A DNA stretch of 6,081 bases from an uncultured bacterium. Its GTDB lineage: Bacteria > Verrucomicrobiota > Kiritimatiellia > UBA8416 > CALETX01. Both the position numbers and the translations under genes were made by a program. Location: assembly GCA_937920455.1 (NCBI GenBank), contig CALETX010000265.1, positions 1 to 6,081 on the forward strand, read 5' to 3'. Positions 1 to 6,081 of this stretch are shown here, in pieces. Numbering within the stretch: the stretch's first letter is position 1; the number at the start of each line of letters is the position of its first letter. A model generated the notes under the pieces. The model made no database searches, was not told the DNA's origin, and worked only from the letters and a program-made list of their open reading frames with translations.

Positions 1-329
1 TCGACTGCGCGAACAAAGTGTCGGCGAGCCAAGAGGGGTGGCAGCGTTTCCTGGCCGGGGGGTATGGCCGCATCTGGATAATGTGTCCCAAAAAGGGGAG
101 ATGGCGATTGGTTCTTGATGCAGTGGGAACCGCGGATTCTGAGGGACATCTGCTTGTTTTGATTGATGACGAACAGGTTGCGGAGTTCCGCCTCACAGGA
201 GAATCTTTCGAGCGTTTCAGCGCCGAACTGGATCTTTCGGAGGGAGAACATGATCTTTTCCTGGTCTTCGAATACTTCGGTGGTGATGGAGAGGCGATTG
301 TGAAGGAGATTGTGTTCACCGTCTCCTGA
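1..329 (+). CDS. C-terminal end of a protein with a putative carbohydrate-binding-like beta-sandwich domain (partial, cut by left edge)
   Basis: The reading frame is open from the first complete codon at position 3 to the TGA at 327-329. A GTG at 18 could be a start, but nothing like a Shine-Dalgarno site precedes it and the frame stays open to the edge, so I read this as the tail of a longer protein. The visible 108 residues have no hydrophobic membrane segment. They alternate short beta-type strands and turns: GRWRLVLDAVGT, then GHLLVLIDDEQVAEFRL, then LSEGEHDLFLVFEYFGGDGE, ending in VKEIVFTV. This rhythm (a glycine-led strand, a 'vdG..v.ef' strand, 'G.H.l.l.f' and a final 'i.i..v' strand) resembles calcium-dependent xylan-binding-type modules seen at the ends of carbohydrate-active proteins. 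That is pattern resemblance only. Being upstream of a GT-C-like gene supports a glycan role. The full protein and its catalytic part, if any, lie outside the window. Confidence 0.7.
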   Translation, partial: DCANKVSASQEGWQRFLAGGYGRIWIMCPKKGRWRLVLDAVGTADSEGHLLVLIDDEQVAEFRLTGESFERFSAELDLSEGEHDLFLVFEYFGGDGEAIVKEIVFTVS

Positions 330-340
330 GCTGCGGGAAG

Positions 341-345
341 AGGAG
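341..345 (+). promoter_or_regulatory. Shine-Dalgarno site that sets a TTG start at 352
   Basis: AGGAG lies six bases upstream of TTG 352. The frame also holds an upstream TTG at 310, but that one overlaps the previous gene and has no well-placed ribosome site, so 352 is the better start. Confidence 0.6.
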
Positions 346-351
346 ATTGAG

Positions 352-2106
352 TTGGGCAAAACATGGCGAAAGGTGTTTGAAGTTTTAGGTAGAGGTGCAG
401 GTCTGCCCTTTTTGTGTGTACTGCTTCTTGCAGGCGTAAAGGGTGGGCCTGACTATACTGAATATCTTGCGTGGGCAAAGGCGTTTGCCGCCGGGCGGAT
501 AAACGAGATTCCCGGAGAACAGGGATCAGTAACGGGGTTGCCTCTTCTTATTGCAGGCCACGGGACTGGCCTCGTGTTCGCCGCTGCAGAGCTTGTGCGA
601 AGATTCGTGCCAGCGATTGATTTCCGGTTTACAGGCTGGCTGGCGGCTGTCTTGACATGGTTTGCGCTGTTGGACGCCATAAGAAGGGTGTCAGGCAGCA
701 GACGGACTGCCGTCTTTGTGTGCTCGGCACTCTTTCTCGGCACTCCGTTGGGTTTCTACTCAGTCTACGCAGCATCTGAGACGATTTCCCATGCGCTCGT
801 GGCGTGGCTCGTATGGTGGGTGATCTCGAAGCGGGACTGGCGCAGCTTGGATTGGCTTGCCGTCGGGTGTCTTTCGGGTCTTCTGATATCGGTCAGGGCA
901 TCTCAGGGAATATACGCAGTGATGGCGCTTGCCTGCGGCGCATGGCGGAGCATCGAATCGAGACGCAGAAACCGCATGATGGCTGTTCGTCCTCTTCTCC
1001 TTTCTCTGATACCTTTGGGAATTTCCGTCTTTCAACTTTTGCTGGTGAACGGCTGGATGACAGGATCGGCGTTCAGGTCGCCATATTATTTTGGTGATGG
1101 CGGTTTCCGAAGCATAGACATGGCCAATGCTGCGTTGGCGGCTTTCCTGCTCCATCCGTGGCATGGCCTATTCGTCTATCATCCGCTCTTTGCCGTTGGT
1201 TTTGTTGTTCTTCTTGTTCTGGCGTGGAAGGGATCTGATACAAGCGTCAGGTCGGCTGCGCTTTTAGGGTTCCTGATCATCTTTGTCCATGTTTCGGGGC
1301 AGGCGTCATGGTATTGCTGGTGGCTGGGGGAAGGGACATACGGATCGCGCGCAATGGGGCCGGCCGCGATTTTGCTGGGCGTGGCGCTTGGCCGCTTTCT
1401 GGGGCAAACGAGGAATGATGATGCGATCCGCAACGCTATGCGCGCCGCTATGCTTCTTGCTTGCGGATGGAGCGCTACGTTGCTCTGGCAGGAGCATACG
1501 AACTTCAGAACATGGGGGGAGCTGTGGACGGCGCAGGCTGCATTTTCGGCCAGGCCGGCTTTTGCTGTTTCCGCAGGATTTCTAAGTTTATTGTGCGTTG
1601 CCCTGCGCCTGTGCGGCAACGCTTCAGACACGTTTGTTAAATGTTGTTCTGTCACGACAGCGGCACTTTCCGGCATGTTTGTGGCGTGGAATGCGAGTGA
1701 CCGGATTGCAGAACAACTGGCGCAGGCTGAAGGATCGCGAACATGCGTTTGGCTTATTTCAGGCGTATGCGCCATGCTGGCGGCTGTATGGGCCTGGCTC
1801 GATGGCATGCCGGGCTCAGCGCCGCGGCCGTGGGTTTTCCATGGTGCCGCGGGGACGGCAGTTGTGATGTTTCTTTTCTGCACGTGGGCGTTTGCGAGGC
1901 TTGCTCTTGACGCTGAACGCATTGCAAGAGGAATTGTTCCACAACCCCGCCGGTTTGCATATCTTTGTGCCACAGATCTCGAAGAAGCGCGGGAAACGCT
2001 GATGGAATATGAAAAGGTGCCGGGTTTTGAAGCCCGGAAGGTCGCTCTCAGATCATTCATCGAAAGAGAGGAACAGGCATGCAGGCTGGCGTCATGGAAT
2101 CCTTGA
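352..2106 (+). CDS. Polytopic GT-C-type glycosyltransferase-like membrane protein
   Basis: From TTG 352 the product is 584 residues, almost all hydrophobic helices: about eleven or twelve by eye, then a charged soluble tail of about 65 residues. Features match undecaprenyl/dolichyl-phosphate-sugar-dependent GT-C enzymes (GT39/ArnT-like). Helix 1 ends at about residue 30 and is followed by an outer loop with P33-D34-Y35, where GT-C enzymes carry their catalytic acidic residue. A second acidic site is S-E143-T. A helix-capping arginine is at R182. HGLF at 271-274 with a proline at 278 is a motif I recognise from uncharacterised GT39-like proteins, as is the WW.GEGTYGSR stretch ending at R333. 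The role would be transfer of a lipid-linked sugar on the outer side of the inner membrane; donor and acceptor cannot be read from sequence. It begins 22 bases after the previous gene and precedes a sugar aminotransferase, consistent with a glycan operon. GT-C type is fairly likely; precise activity is unknown. Confidence 0.75.
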   Translation: MGKTWRKVFEVLGRGAGLPFLCVLLLAGVKGGPDYTEYLAWAKAFAAGRINEIPGEQGSVTGLPLLIAGHGTGLVFAAAELVRRFVPAIDFRFTGWLAAVLTWFALLDAIRRVSGSRRTAVFVCSALFLGTPLGFYSVYAASETISHALVAWLVWWVISKRDWRSLDWLAVGCLSGLLISVRASQGIYAVMALACGAWRSIESRRRNRMMAVRPLLLSLIPLGISVFQLLLVNGWMTGSAFRSPYYFGDGGFRSIDMANAALAAFLLHPWHGLFVYHPLFAVGFVVLLVLAWKGSDTSVRSAALLGFLIIFVHVSGQASWYCWWLGEGTYGSRAMGPAAILLGVALGRFLGQTRNDDAIRNAMRAAMLLACGWSATLLWQEHTNFRTWGELWTAQAAFSARPAFAVSAGFLSLLCVALRLCGNASDTFVKCCSVTTAALSGMFVAWNASDRIAEQLAQAEGSRTCVWLISGVCAMLAAVWAWLDGMPGSAPRPWVFHGAAGTAVVMFLFCTWAFARLALDAERIARGIVPQPRRFAYLCATDLEEARETLMEYEKVPGFEARKVALRSFIEREEQACRLASWNP

Positions 2107-2142
2107 GAATATTGCAGGCTGTTGGTAAATGCCGCAGCGCCG

Positions 2143-2150
2143 AAGGAGGT
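2143..2150 (+). promoter_or_regulatory. Near-consensus Shine-Dalgarno site that sets a GTG start at 2155
   Basis: AAGGAGGT is close to a perfect anti-16S match, and its AGGAGG core ends five bases before GTG 2155. This decides against TTG 2122, which would add 11 residues and place this site inside the gene. It is the strongest ribosome-binding site in the window, so the aminotransferase is probably the best translated gene of the cluster (inference). Confidence 0.8.
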
Positions 2151-2154
2151 AAGG

Positions 2155-3276
2155 GTGGAAAAATCTGATCTGATTCCAGTGAGCGAGCCGTGGCTTGATG
2201 GCCGCGAGGAATCGGCTGTCCTGGAGGCTTTGCGCTCTGGCCGCCTTTCAGGAGCCGGCATGTTTGTCGAGCGGTTCGAAAAAGAGTGGGCAGAAGTCTG
2301 CGGACGCCGTTTCGGCATAGCGGTTTCCAGCGGAACGGCAGCGATAGAAACGGCTTTTTTTGCGATGAATCTTCCGGCCGGCAGCGAGGTAATTATGCCG
2401 GATTTTTGCATGATCGCGTGCTTGGCTGCCGTAGTGAGGAACAGACTCGTGCCGGTGCTTGTGGATGCAGACCCAGAAACGTGGTGTATGGATGTTTCGC
2501 AGATAGAGTCAAAAATTACTCCGCGGACGTCCGCTATATTGGCCGTGCACACGTATGGTCATCCGGTTGACATGACTGCTGTCGAAAAACTTGCGCGTGC
2601 TCACGGATTGAGAATCGTGGAGGACGCGGCAGAGGCGCATGGAGCGGAATGGGAGGGGCGGCGGTGTGGTGGATTCGGTGATGTGTCAACTTTCAGTTTC
2701 TATGGCAACAAGATAGTTACCTGTGGCGAGGGCGGCATTGTGGTGTGTGATGATGACGGAATTGCGGAAAGATGCCGCCAGTACAGGGAGCTTGGGTTCT
2801 CTCCTGATGACAGATTCAGACATCATATCCTGGGCCAGTCCTTCAGATTGACCAATCTCCAGGCGGCGATAGGATGTGCCCAGATCGCTAAGCTTCCTGA
2901 AGCTCTGGCGCGGAAGGAGAAGATGGCCAGGCTGTATGGCGCGCTTCTGTCCGGCATTGATGATCTGCAACTTCCGGCCAGACCGTCTCGAGGGAAGAAC
3001 GTGCATTGGGTCTATGGCGTGGTCCCAGGTGACACCCATAGAATATCCGTTGCTGAGGCAAGACAAAAGCTTTTAAAGCTGGGTGTTGACACGCGCCCTT
3101 TTTTTGTAGGGATTCATGAACAACCTGTTGCCGCAAGCATGGGTCTTGTATTTCAAGGGTCATTTCCTGTAACCGAGCGCTTGTCGAGGCGCGGGTTTTA
3201 TCTTCCATCCGGAGTTGCGATCACCGAGCAACAGATTCACCGTGTTGCGGACGCAATGAAGCGGGTGCTTGGGTAA
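2155..3276 (+). CDS. DegT/DnrJ/EryC1/StrS-family sugar-nucleotide aminotransferase, GDP-perosamine synthase-like
   Basis: The product is a 373-residue PLP-dependent aminotransferase of normal family length. It starts with the family opening IPVSEPWLDG. Key sites are present: S59-G60-T61-A62 in the phosphate-binding loop, D157 in VEDAAEAHG (contacts the PLP ring nitrogen), the Schiff-base lysine K186 in FSFYGNK followed by CGEGG, the R-L-T-N234 loop before LQAAIG.AQ, H284-W-V-Y, and the RPFF...H and LPSG segments near the C-terminus. These fold-type-I enzymes transfer an amino group from glutamate to a keto-sugar nucleotide in the cytoplasm. The VHTYGHPVD, EDAAEAHG, GDVSTFSFYGNK and RPFF segments resemble RfbE/Per, which convert GDP-4-keto-6-deoxymannose to GDP-perosamine. 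Sister enzymes acting on UDP or dTDP sugars cannot be excluded. The catalytic lysine is present, so this is not a lysine-to-histidine dehydratase of the ColD type. No GDP-mannose dehydratase is in the window; the substrate must come from elsewhere. Confidence 0.92.
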   Translation: MEKSDLIPVSEPWLDGREESAVLEALRSGRLSGAGMFVERFEKEWAEVCGRRFGIAVSSGTAAIETAFFAMNLPAGSEVIMPDFCMIACLAAVVRNRLVPVLVDADPETWCMDVSQIESKITPRTSAILAVHTYGHPVDMTAVEKLARAHGLRIVEDAAEAHGAEWEGRRCGGFGDVSTFSFYGNKIVTCGEGGIVVCDDDGIAERCRQYRELGFSPDDRFRHHILGQSFRLTNLQAAIGCAQIAKLPEALARKEKMARLYGALLSGIDDLQLPARPSRGKNVHWVYGVVPGDTHRISVAEARQKLLKLGVDTRPFFVGIHEQPVAASMGLVFQGSFPVTERLSRRGFYLPSGVAITEQQIHRVADAMKRVLG

Positions 3277-3291
3277 GGCGAGAGGGAACGG

Positions 3292-3306
3292 CAGCCGAGA
3301 CGGCTG
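3292..3306 (+). promoter_or_regulatory. Small GC-rich hairpin between the aminotransferase and the next gene
   Basis: CAGCCG and CGGCTG form a perfect 6-bp stem around an AGA loop, in the 47-base gap between stop 3276 and ATG 3324. There is no following T-run, so it is not an intrinsic terminator. It ends a few bases before the weak ribosome site (GGAAG 3312-3316) and could lower translation or protect the upstream message. It is short enough to be chance. Confidence 0.3.
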
Positions 3307-3323
3307 GCGGCGGAAGTTGTTTG

Positions 3324-5936
3324 ATGAAGATACCATGCACGAATGGTCGGGTTGATTCGACTTCCTGGCTCACTGGCTGCATCGCATTTATCGCCGGCGG
3401 AAGCTCACTCTTATACGAGACGGCTCTGTTCAGGCTGCTTTCACTTCGACTTGGTTCGTCTGCGCAGGCAGTGGCTGCTGTTCTGGCCGCGTTTCTTGTG
3501 GGGTTGGCGCTCGGTAACGCGGTATTCGGAAGGCTTGCAGGCCGGTCTGGGAGAAAGTGGCTTGTGGTTGCAGCGACGCAACTCGCAGCGGCGCTTGTCG
3601 GCATTACAGGAACCAAAATTTCTCCTGTCATTCTTGCCACTTATGCCGTCGCGGCAAGGATTGTGGGACCGGATTCATGGCAGGCTATCACGGCAGCTTT
3701 TCTGGCCGGGTGTGCTGTTGGCAGCATTCCCGCTTTTTTTATCGGGGGCAGTTATCCGATGCTTGTGTGGCTCAGCGCTGCAAAAGATTCACAATCGAAC
3801 AGCGCCGCATGGATATATGCCACAGGAAGTTTCGGTTGCTCACTCGGATCTGTACTTGGAGGTTTCTGGTTTCTCCCGAAGCTTGGGGTGAACGCGACAC
3901 TGGGGATTGCCGCGGCAGGCCATGTCATTGCCGCATGCGTGGCATTGCTGGCAGGAGATGTGGGGCGTCGGCAAATGCTCGTTATGGCTTCGAACCAGCA
4001 GGAAGCCGAGAGTAATAATGTGCTCAAAGACGATCATTCAGGAGCAATGAAGAGATGGAGTCCCTTTGTGGCCATTCTTGCAGGTTTCACGGCTTTGGCC
4101 ATGGAAGCGCTCTGGACGCGAATGTTGTCGCTGGTTATCGGCCACACTGCTTTTTCCTTCAGTGCAGTGGTGAGTGTTTACATGGCTTTTGTTGGGGCGG
4201 GTGGTTTGATCGCGGCGGTTTGGTTCTCGAATGTATGCCAGATCGTCGGGCGCCTTGGTCGGCTGCATATCGTCCTTGGCGCCGGTTGCGTTGGTTCTGT
4301 TTTTCTCGCGGAAATGGCGCCCACGATGATGCGAGTGTGCTATCGGTGGGGTGGAGGAGAGGCTTCTCTCAAGTCCTACGTGATGGCGCGGATACTGGTT
4401 TCTTCTGCTGTTTTCGGGCCTGTCGCATGTTGCATGGGCGCGCTTTTCCCGCAGGTGGTGAGTGCGTATTCGGCGGCTGGCAGTGGAAAGTCGCCATGGA
4501 GCTCAGGTTGGGCCGCCGGGTGGATTTCGGCGTTGGCCACATTCGGAGGGGTTGCAGGAGCCGTGGTGGCGGTGTTCGCGCTGGCGCCGCTTTTCGGTTC
4601 AAGACTGTCGGCAACAGCGATCGGTTGCTTCAATGTTCTTGTTGGTGGGGCGATTCTTGCCGCCGATGTCGGCCGTGGCTGGCGAGCCAGGATAGGCGGG
4701 TTGGCCGTTTCATGCATTGTGCTTGCCTTGACTTTTGCGGCATGGTCAGCACTGGGCGTCCGCGGCATGGTTGTGGCGCGGCAGTTCGGCGCGAGTGTTC
4801 TCAGCCACGAAGAGGACGCATCCGGCGCGGTGACTGTTCTCGAAAAAAACGGCAAGAGATGGATAACCCTGAACTCCACGCCCATTATGGCTCCTGTTTC
4901 TCCAAAAGAGGCCGAGCCGACGACCGATCTGGTAAGCGGCCATCTGCCAATGTTGCTGTGTCCCGATGCGCAAGAGGCGCTGTTCGTCGGGCTTGGCTCC
5001 GGCATAAGCCTTGGGGCAATGTCCCTTTATGAGGCGCGAAGCCTGAGGACAATCGAGATTTGCCCTTCTGTGGTTCGAGCAGCGCATTTTTTTGATGGGC
5101 TGAACTTTGGTGTTCTGGGAGATCCCCGAACACTCGTCACGATCAATGACGGCAGAAATCAGCTTTTTTGCGAAAGGAAGCTTTATGATGCGATTGGGTT
5201 TGACGATTGGATAGCAGTGGTCAACGGCGCAACGCCGATGGCGACGGTGGAGTTTTTAGAGTTGGTAAAGACACGCCTAAAACGAGGCGGGGTTTATTCC
5301 AGCGGTCCAGGCTCGATGGACGATTTTTTCCGGATGGAACTGAGGACTCTGCTGAGGGTCTTCAAGCATGTGGCTGTTTTTGTGTTTCCGGATACGGGCT
5401 GCTTTTATCCTGTGGCGTCTGAAGATCCGATTGTGATTGACTATGAGTGGCTTTCCGAGAGCTTTCGGAATCCGCGGGTGGCCGAGTCGCTGGCGGTGTT
5501 GAATATATCCGCGCCCGAGGATTTCATCGCCGCCCGTGTATGCGGGACCGAAGGGGTGGCGAGACTTGCTGGTGATGGCGCGGTTTGCACGGACGACCTT
5601 CCGCTGACAATGTACGATGTGGGTAGCTGCATGAACGTTGATATGTTCCTGAGAGGAGCATCAACGCTTCCTAATGCAAAGGACATTCTGGATGTGCTGG
5701 CATATGGCTTTGAGAATCCAATGCAGGCTGTGCGATGCGAGAATGACGCGCGCAAGGAAATCGAAAAGCGTGTGGCACGTTCACGGGCGGCGTTGGTGGA
5801 GATTCTGCGGGGGGCATTCATATTGCTGGATCCTTCGGATAAGGTTGATGCTTTTCGAAGGGCAAAAGCCATTTATCCTGCTGGCAGATATGCGGATTTC
5901 TTCATGTCGAGGGCTGGAGGAAGTCGTGAGATTTGA
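3324..5936 (+). CDS. Membrane-fused spermidine-synthase-like protein (duplicated transporter-like domain plus Rossmann domain)
   Basis: ATG 3324 is chosen over TTG 3321 because GGAAG at 3312-3316 then sits seven bases away; the product is 870 residues. Residues 15-480 are membrane helices in two related halves separated by a polar loop (about 210-248). Each half has an E....R.LSL..G motif (E32/R37 and E261/R266), a G..[YF]P motif (P145 and P376) and a FG...G...G stretch (from F170 and F407). Residues 481-770 resemble spermidine synthase: GHLPMLL.P, an AdoMet-type loop G556-L-G-S-G560, acidic E578 ending the next strand, D609-G-R, YDAIGFDD (D622, D627, D628) and T756-D-D-L-P. The tail is helical and charged. 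Homologues are annotated as fused MFS/spermidine synthases, mostly without tested function. The classical GGGDGG polyamine loop is replaced by GLGSG and the second aspartate of DSxD appears lost, so aminopropyl transfer to putrescine is doubtful. It follows the aminotransferase by 47 bases, probably cotranscribed. Confidence 0.85.
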   Translation: MKIPCTNGRVDSTSWLTGCIAFIAGGSSLLYETALFRLLSLRLGSSAQAVAAVLAAFLVGLALGNAVFGRLAGRSGRKWLVVAATQLAAALVGITGTKISPVILATYAVAARIVGPDSWQAITAAFLAGCAVGSIPAFFIGGSYPMLVWLSAAKDSQSNSAAWIYATGSFGCSLGSVLGGFWFLPKLGVNATLGIAAAGHVIAACVALLAGDVGRRQMLVMASNQQEAESNNVLKDDHSGAMKRWSPFVAILAGFTALAMEALWTRMLSLVIGHTAFSFSAVVSVYMAFVGAGGLIAAVWFSNVCQIVGRLGRLHIVLGAGCVGSVFLAEMAPTMMRVCYRWGGGEASLKSYVMARILVSSAVFGPVACCMGALFPQVVSAYSAAGSGKSPWSSGWAAGWISALATFGGVAGAVVAVFALAPLFGSRLSATAIGCFNVLVGGAILAADVGRGWRARIGGLAVSCIVLALTFAAWSALGVRGMVVARQFGASVLSHEEDASGAVTVLEKNGKRWITLNSTPIMAPVSPKEAEPTTDLVSGHLPMLLCPDAQEALFVGLGSGISLGAMSLYEARSLRTIEICPSVVRAAHFFDGLNFGVLGDPRTLVTINDGRNQLFCERKLYDAIGFDDWIAVVNGATPMATVEFLELVKTRLKRGGVYSSGPGSMDDFFRMELRTLLRVFKHVAVFVFPDTGCFYPVASEDPIVIDYEWLSESFRNPRVAESLAVLNISAPEDFIAARVCGTEGVARLAGDGAVCTDDLPLTMYDVGSCMNVDMFLRGASTLPNAKDILDVLAYGFENPMQAVRCENDARKEIEKRVARSRAALVEILRGAFILLDPSDKVDAFRRAKAIYPAGRYADFFMSRAGGSREI
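5916..5920 (+). promoter_or_regulatory. Shine-Dalgarno-like site inside the end of the preceding gene
   Basis: GGAGG ends five bases before GTG 5926, within the last codons of the spermidine-synthase-like gene. The sequence also encodes that protein's residues, so it may be fortuitous, but the spacing is optimal for starting a downstream overlapping gene. Confidence 0.4.
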
Positions 5937-5994
5937 GAGCACCTGCCATGTTTGCGGTCGGATACTCATGGACTTGAGCCGTTGCGCGGGATAG
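5926..5994 (+). CDS. Possible 22-residue mini-gene with a CxxC motif, or the remnant of a broken gene
   Basis: GTG 5926 opens a 22-codon frame ending at TAG 5992-5994. It overlaps the last 11 bases of the preceding gene and has GGAGG at ideal spacing. The product begins MRFESTCHVCGR and has cysteines at 7, 10 and 20; the C-x-x-C followed by glycine looks like a zinc knuckle. Such a CxxCG start is also seen at the N-terminus of larger zinc-ribbon-bearing enzymes (for example some SAM-dependent methyltransferases of sugar clusters), so this may be the start of a gene lost by deletion or frameshift, and all that remains before deoC. Alternatives are a translated leader that couples deoC to the upstream gene, or chance. 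No function can be assigned. Confidence 0.3.
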   Translation: MRFESTCHVCGRILMDLSRCAG

Positions 5995-6010
5995 TCGTAA
6001 GGTTTGGGAT

Positions 6011-6081
6011 ATGAAACGAGTGGAATTGTCAGAACCAGGCCGGAAGATTGCGTCTATCATAGATCACACTCTGCTCAGACC
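6011..6081 (+). CDS. deoC: Deoxyribose-phosphate aldolase, N-terminus only (cut by right edge)
   Basis: ATG 6011 begins a frame that stays open to the edge, giving 23 residues. The stretch IASIIDHTLLR matches the conserved N-terminal IDHTLLKP signature of DeoC, a cytoplasmic class I (Schiff-base) aldolase that splits 2-deoxyribose-5-phosphate into acetaldehyde and glyceraldehyde-3-phosphate in deoxynucleoside breakdown. The aspartate of this motif belongs to strand 1 of the TIM barrel; the catalytic lysine lies beyond the window. AAGG at 5999-6002 is a modest ribosome site eight bases upstream. The gene starts 74 bases after the spermidine-synthase-like gene and 16 bases after the mini-frame, with no visible terminator between. 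Its job has no clear link to the glycan genes. Identification rests on one short but distinctive motif. Confidence 0.8.
   Translation, partial: MKRVELSEPGRKIASIIDHTLLR

Noticed and set aside
310..351. Upstream TTG start for the GT-C-like gene, giving 598 residues and overlap with the preceding gene
   Set aside because: The 14 extra residues are polar and the AGGAG site is correctly spaced for TTG 352, not for 310.
2122..2154. Upstream TTG start for the aminotransferase
   Set aside because: The near-perfect ribosome site at 2143-2150 would lie inside the gene, and the family normally begins just before the IPVSEPWLDG segment.
1179..2552. Long open frame on the minus strand (457 residues) opposite the GT-C-like gene and the aminotransferase
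   Set aside because: It crosses two well-supported + strand genes, its composition is rich in Ser, Ala, Arg, Thr and His without recognisable motifs, and it fits a codon-bias shadow.
3065..3080. Overlapping palindromes (AAAAGCTTTT and AGCTTTTAAAGCT)
   Set aside because: They lie inside the aminotransferase in a Lys-Leu-Leu-Lys codon context with no T-run or operator context; likely chance.
4376..5005. Minus-strand frame of 209 residues
   Set aside because: It is rich in Pro, Ala and Thr, lacks motifs, and lies wholly opposite the conserved gene; a shadow frame.
4055..5032. Alternative + strand frame of 325 residues inside the spermidine-synthase-like gene
   Set aside because: The translation is rich in Cys, Arg and Gly with no domain pattern, whereas the overlapping frame has clear repeated motifs and a full-length family match.
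5933..5966. Possible promoter for deoC (TTGAGA with GATACT)
   Set aside because: The spacing between the two boxes is 22 bases, too long for a sigma-70-type promoter, and the alternative TTGAGC at 5974 has no acceptable -10 box.

Overview
The window reads as one strand of a bacterial genome. It is moderately GC-rich (by eye around the mid-50s percent), every gene is on the + strand, gaps between genes are 22 to 74 bases, and GTG and TTG starts sit behind clear Shine-Dalgarno sites. The gene families fit a Gram-negative bacterium with a surface polysaccharide. Membrane-fused spermidine-synthase-like proteins and GT-C-like membrane proteins with an HGLF motif are common in the Planctomycetes/Verrucomicrobia/Lentisphaerae/Kiritimatiellota group, but that placement is a guess. 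No rRNA or other phylogenetic marker is present.

Layout: (1) 1-329, the C-terminal end of a protein cut by the left edge, resembling a beta-sandwich carbohydrate-binding domain; (2) 352-2106, a polytopic membrane protein of the GT-C glycosyltransferase type; (3) 2155-3276, a DegT/DnrJ/EryC1/StrS sugar aminotransferase closest to GDP-perosamine synthases; (4) 3324-5936, an 870-residue protein with an internally duplicated membrane half and a C-terminal spermidine-synthase-like (Rossmann) half; (5) 5926-5994, a possible 22-residue cysteine-containing mini-gene that overlaps the end of gene 4 and has its own strong ribosome-binding site; (6) 6011 to the right edge, the first 23 codons of a deoxyribose-phosphate aldolase (deoC). 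No intergenic stretch exceeds 300 bases. I see no RNA gene, insertion sequence, CRISPR array or intrinsic terminator.

Genes 1 to 4 look like one transcription unit. A plausible joint role is building or decorating a cell-surface glycan: the aminotransferase would make a 4-amino-sugar nucleotide, the GT-C-like protein would transfer a sugar at the membrane, and the first protein may bind carbohydrate. The place of the spermidine-synthase-like membrane protein in that scheme is unknown and is the most interesting question here, because its polyamine-site residues look eroded. The deoC gene at the right edge belongs to deoxynucleoside catabolism and probably marks a functional boundary, although no terminator separates it from the rest.
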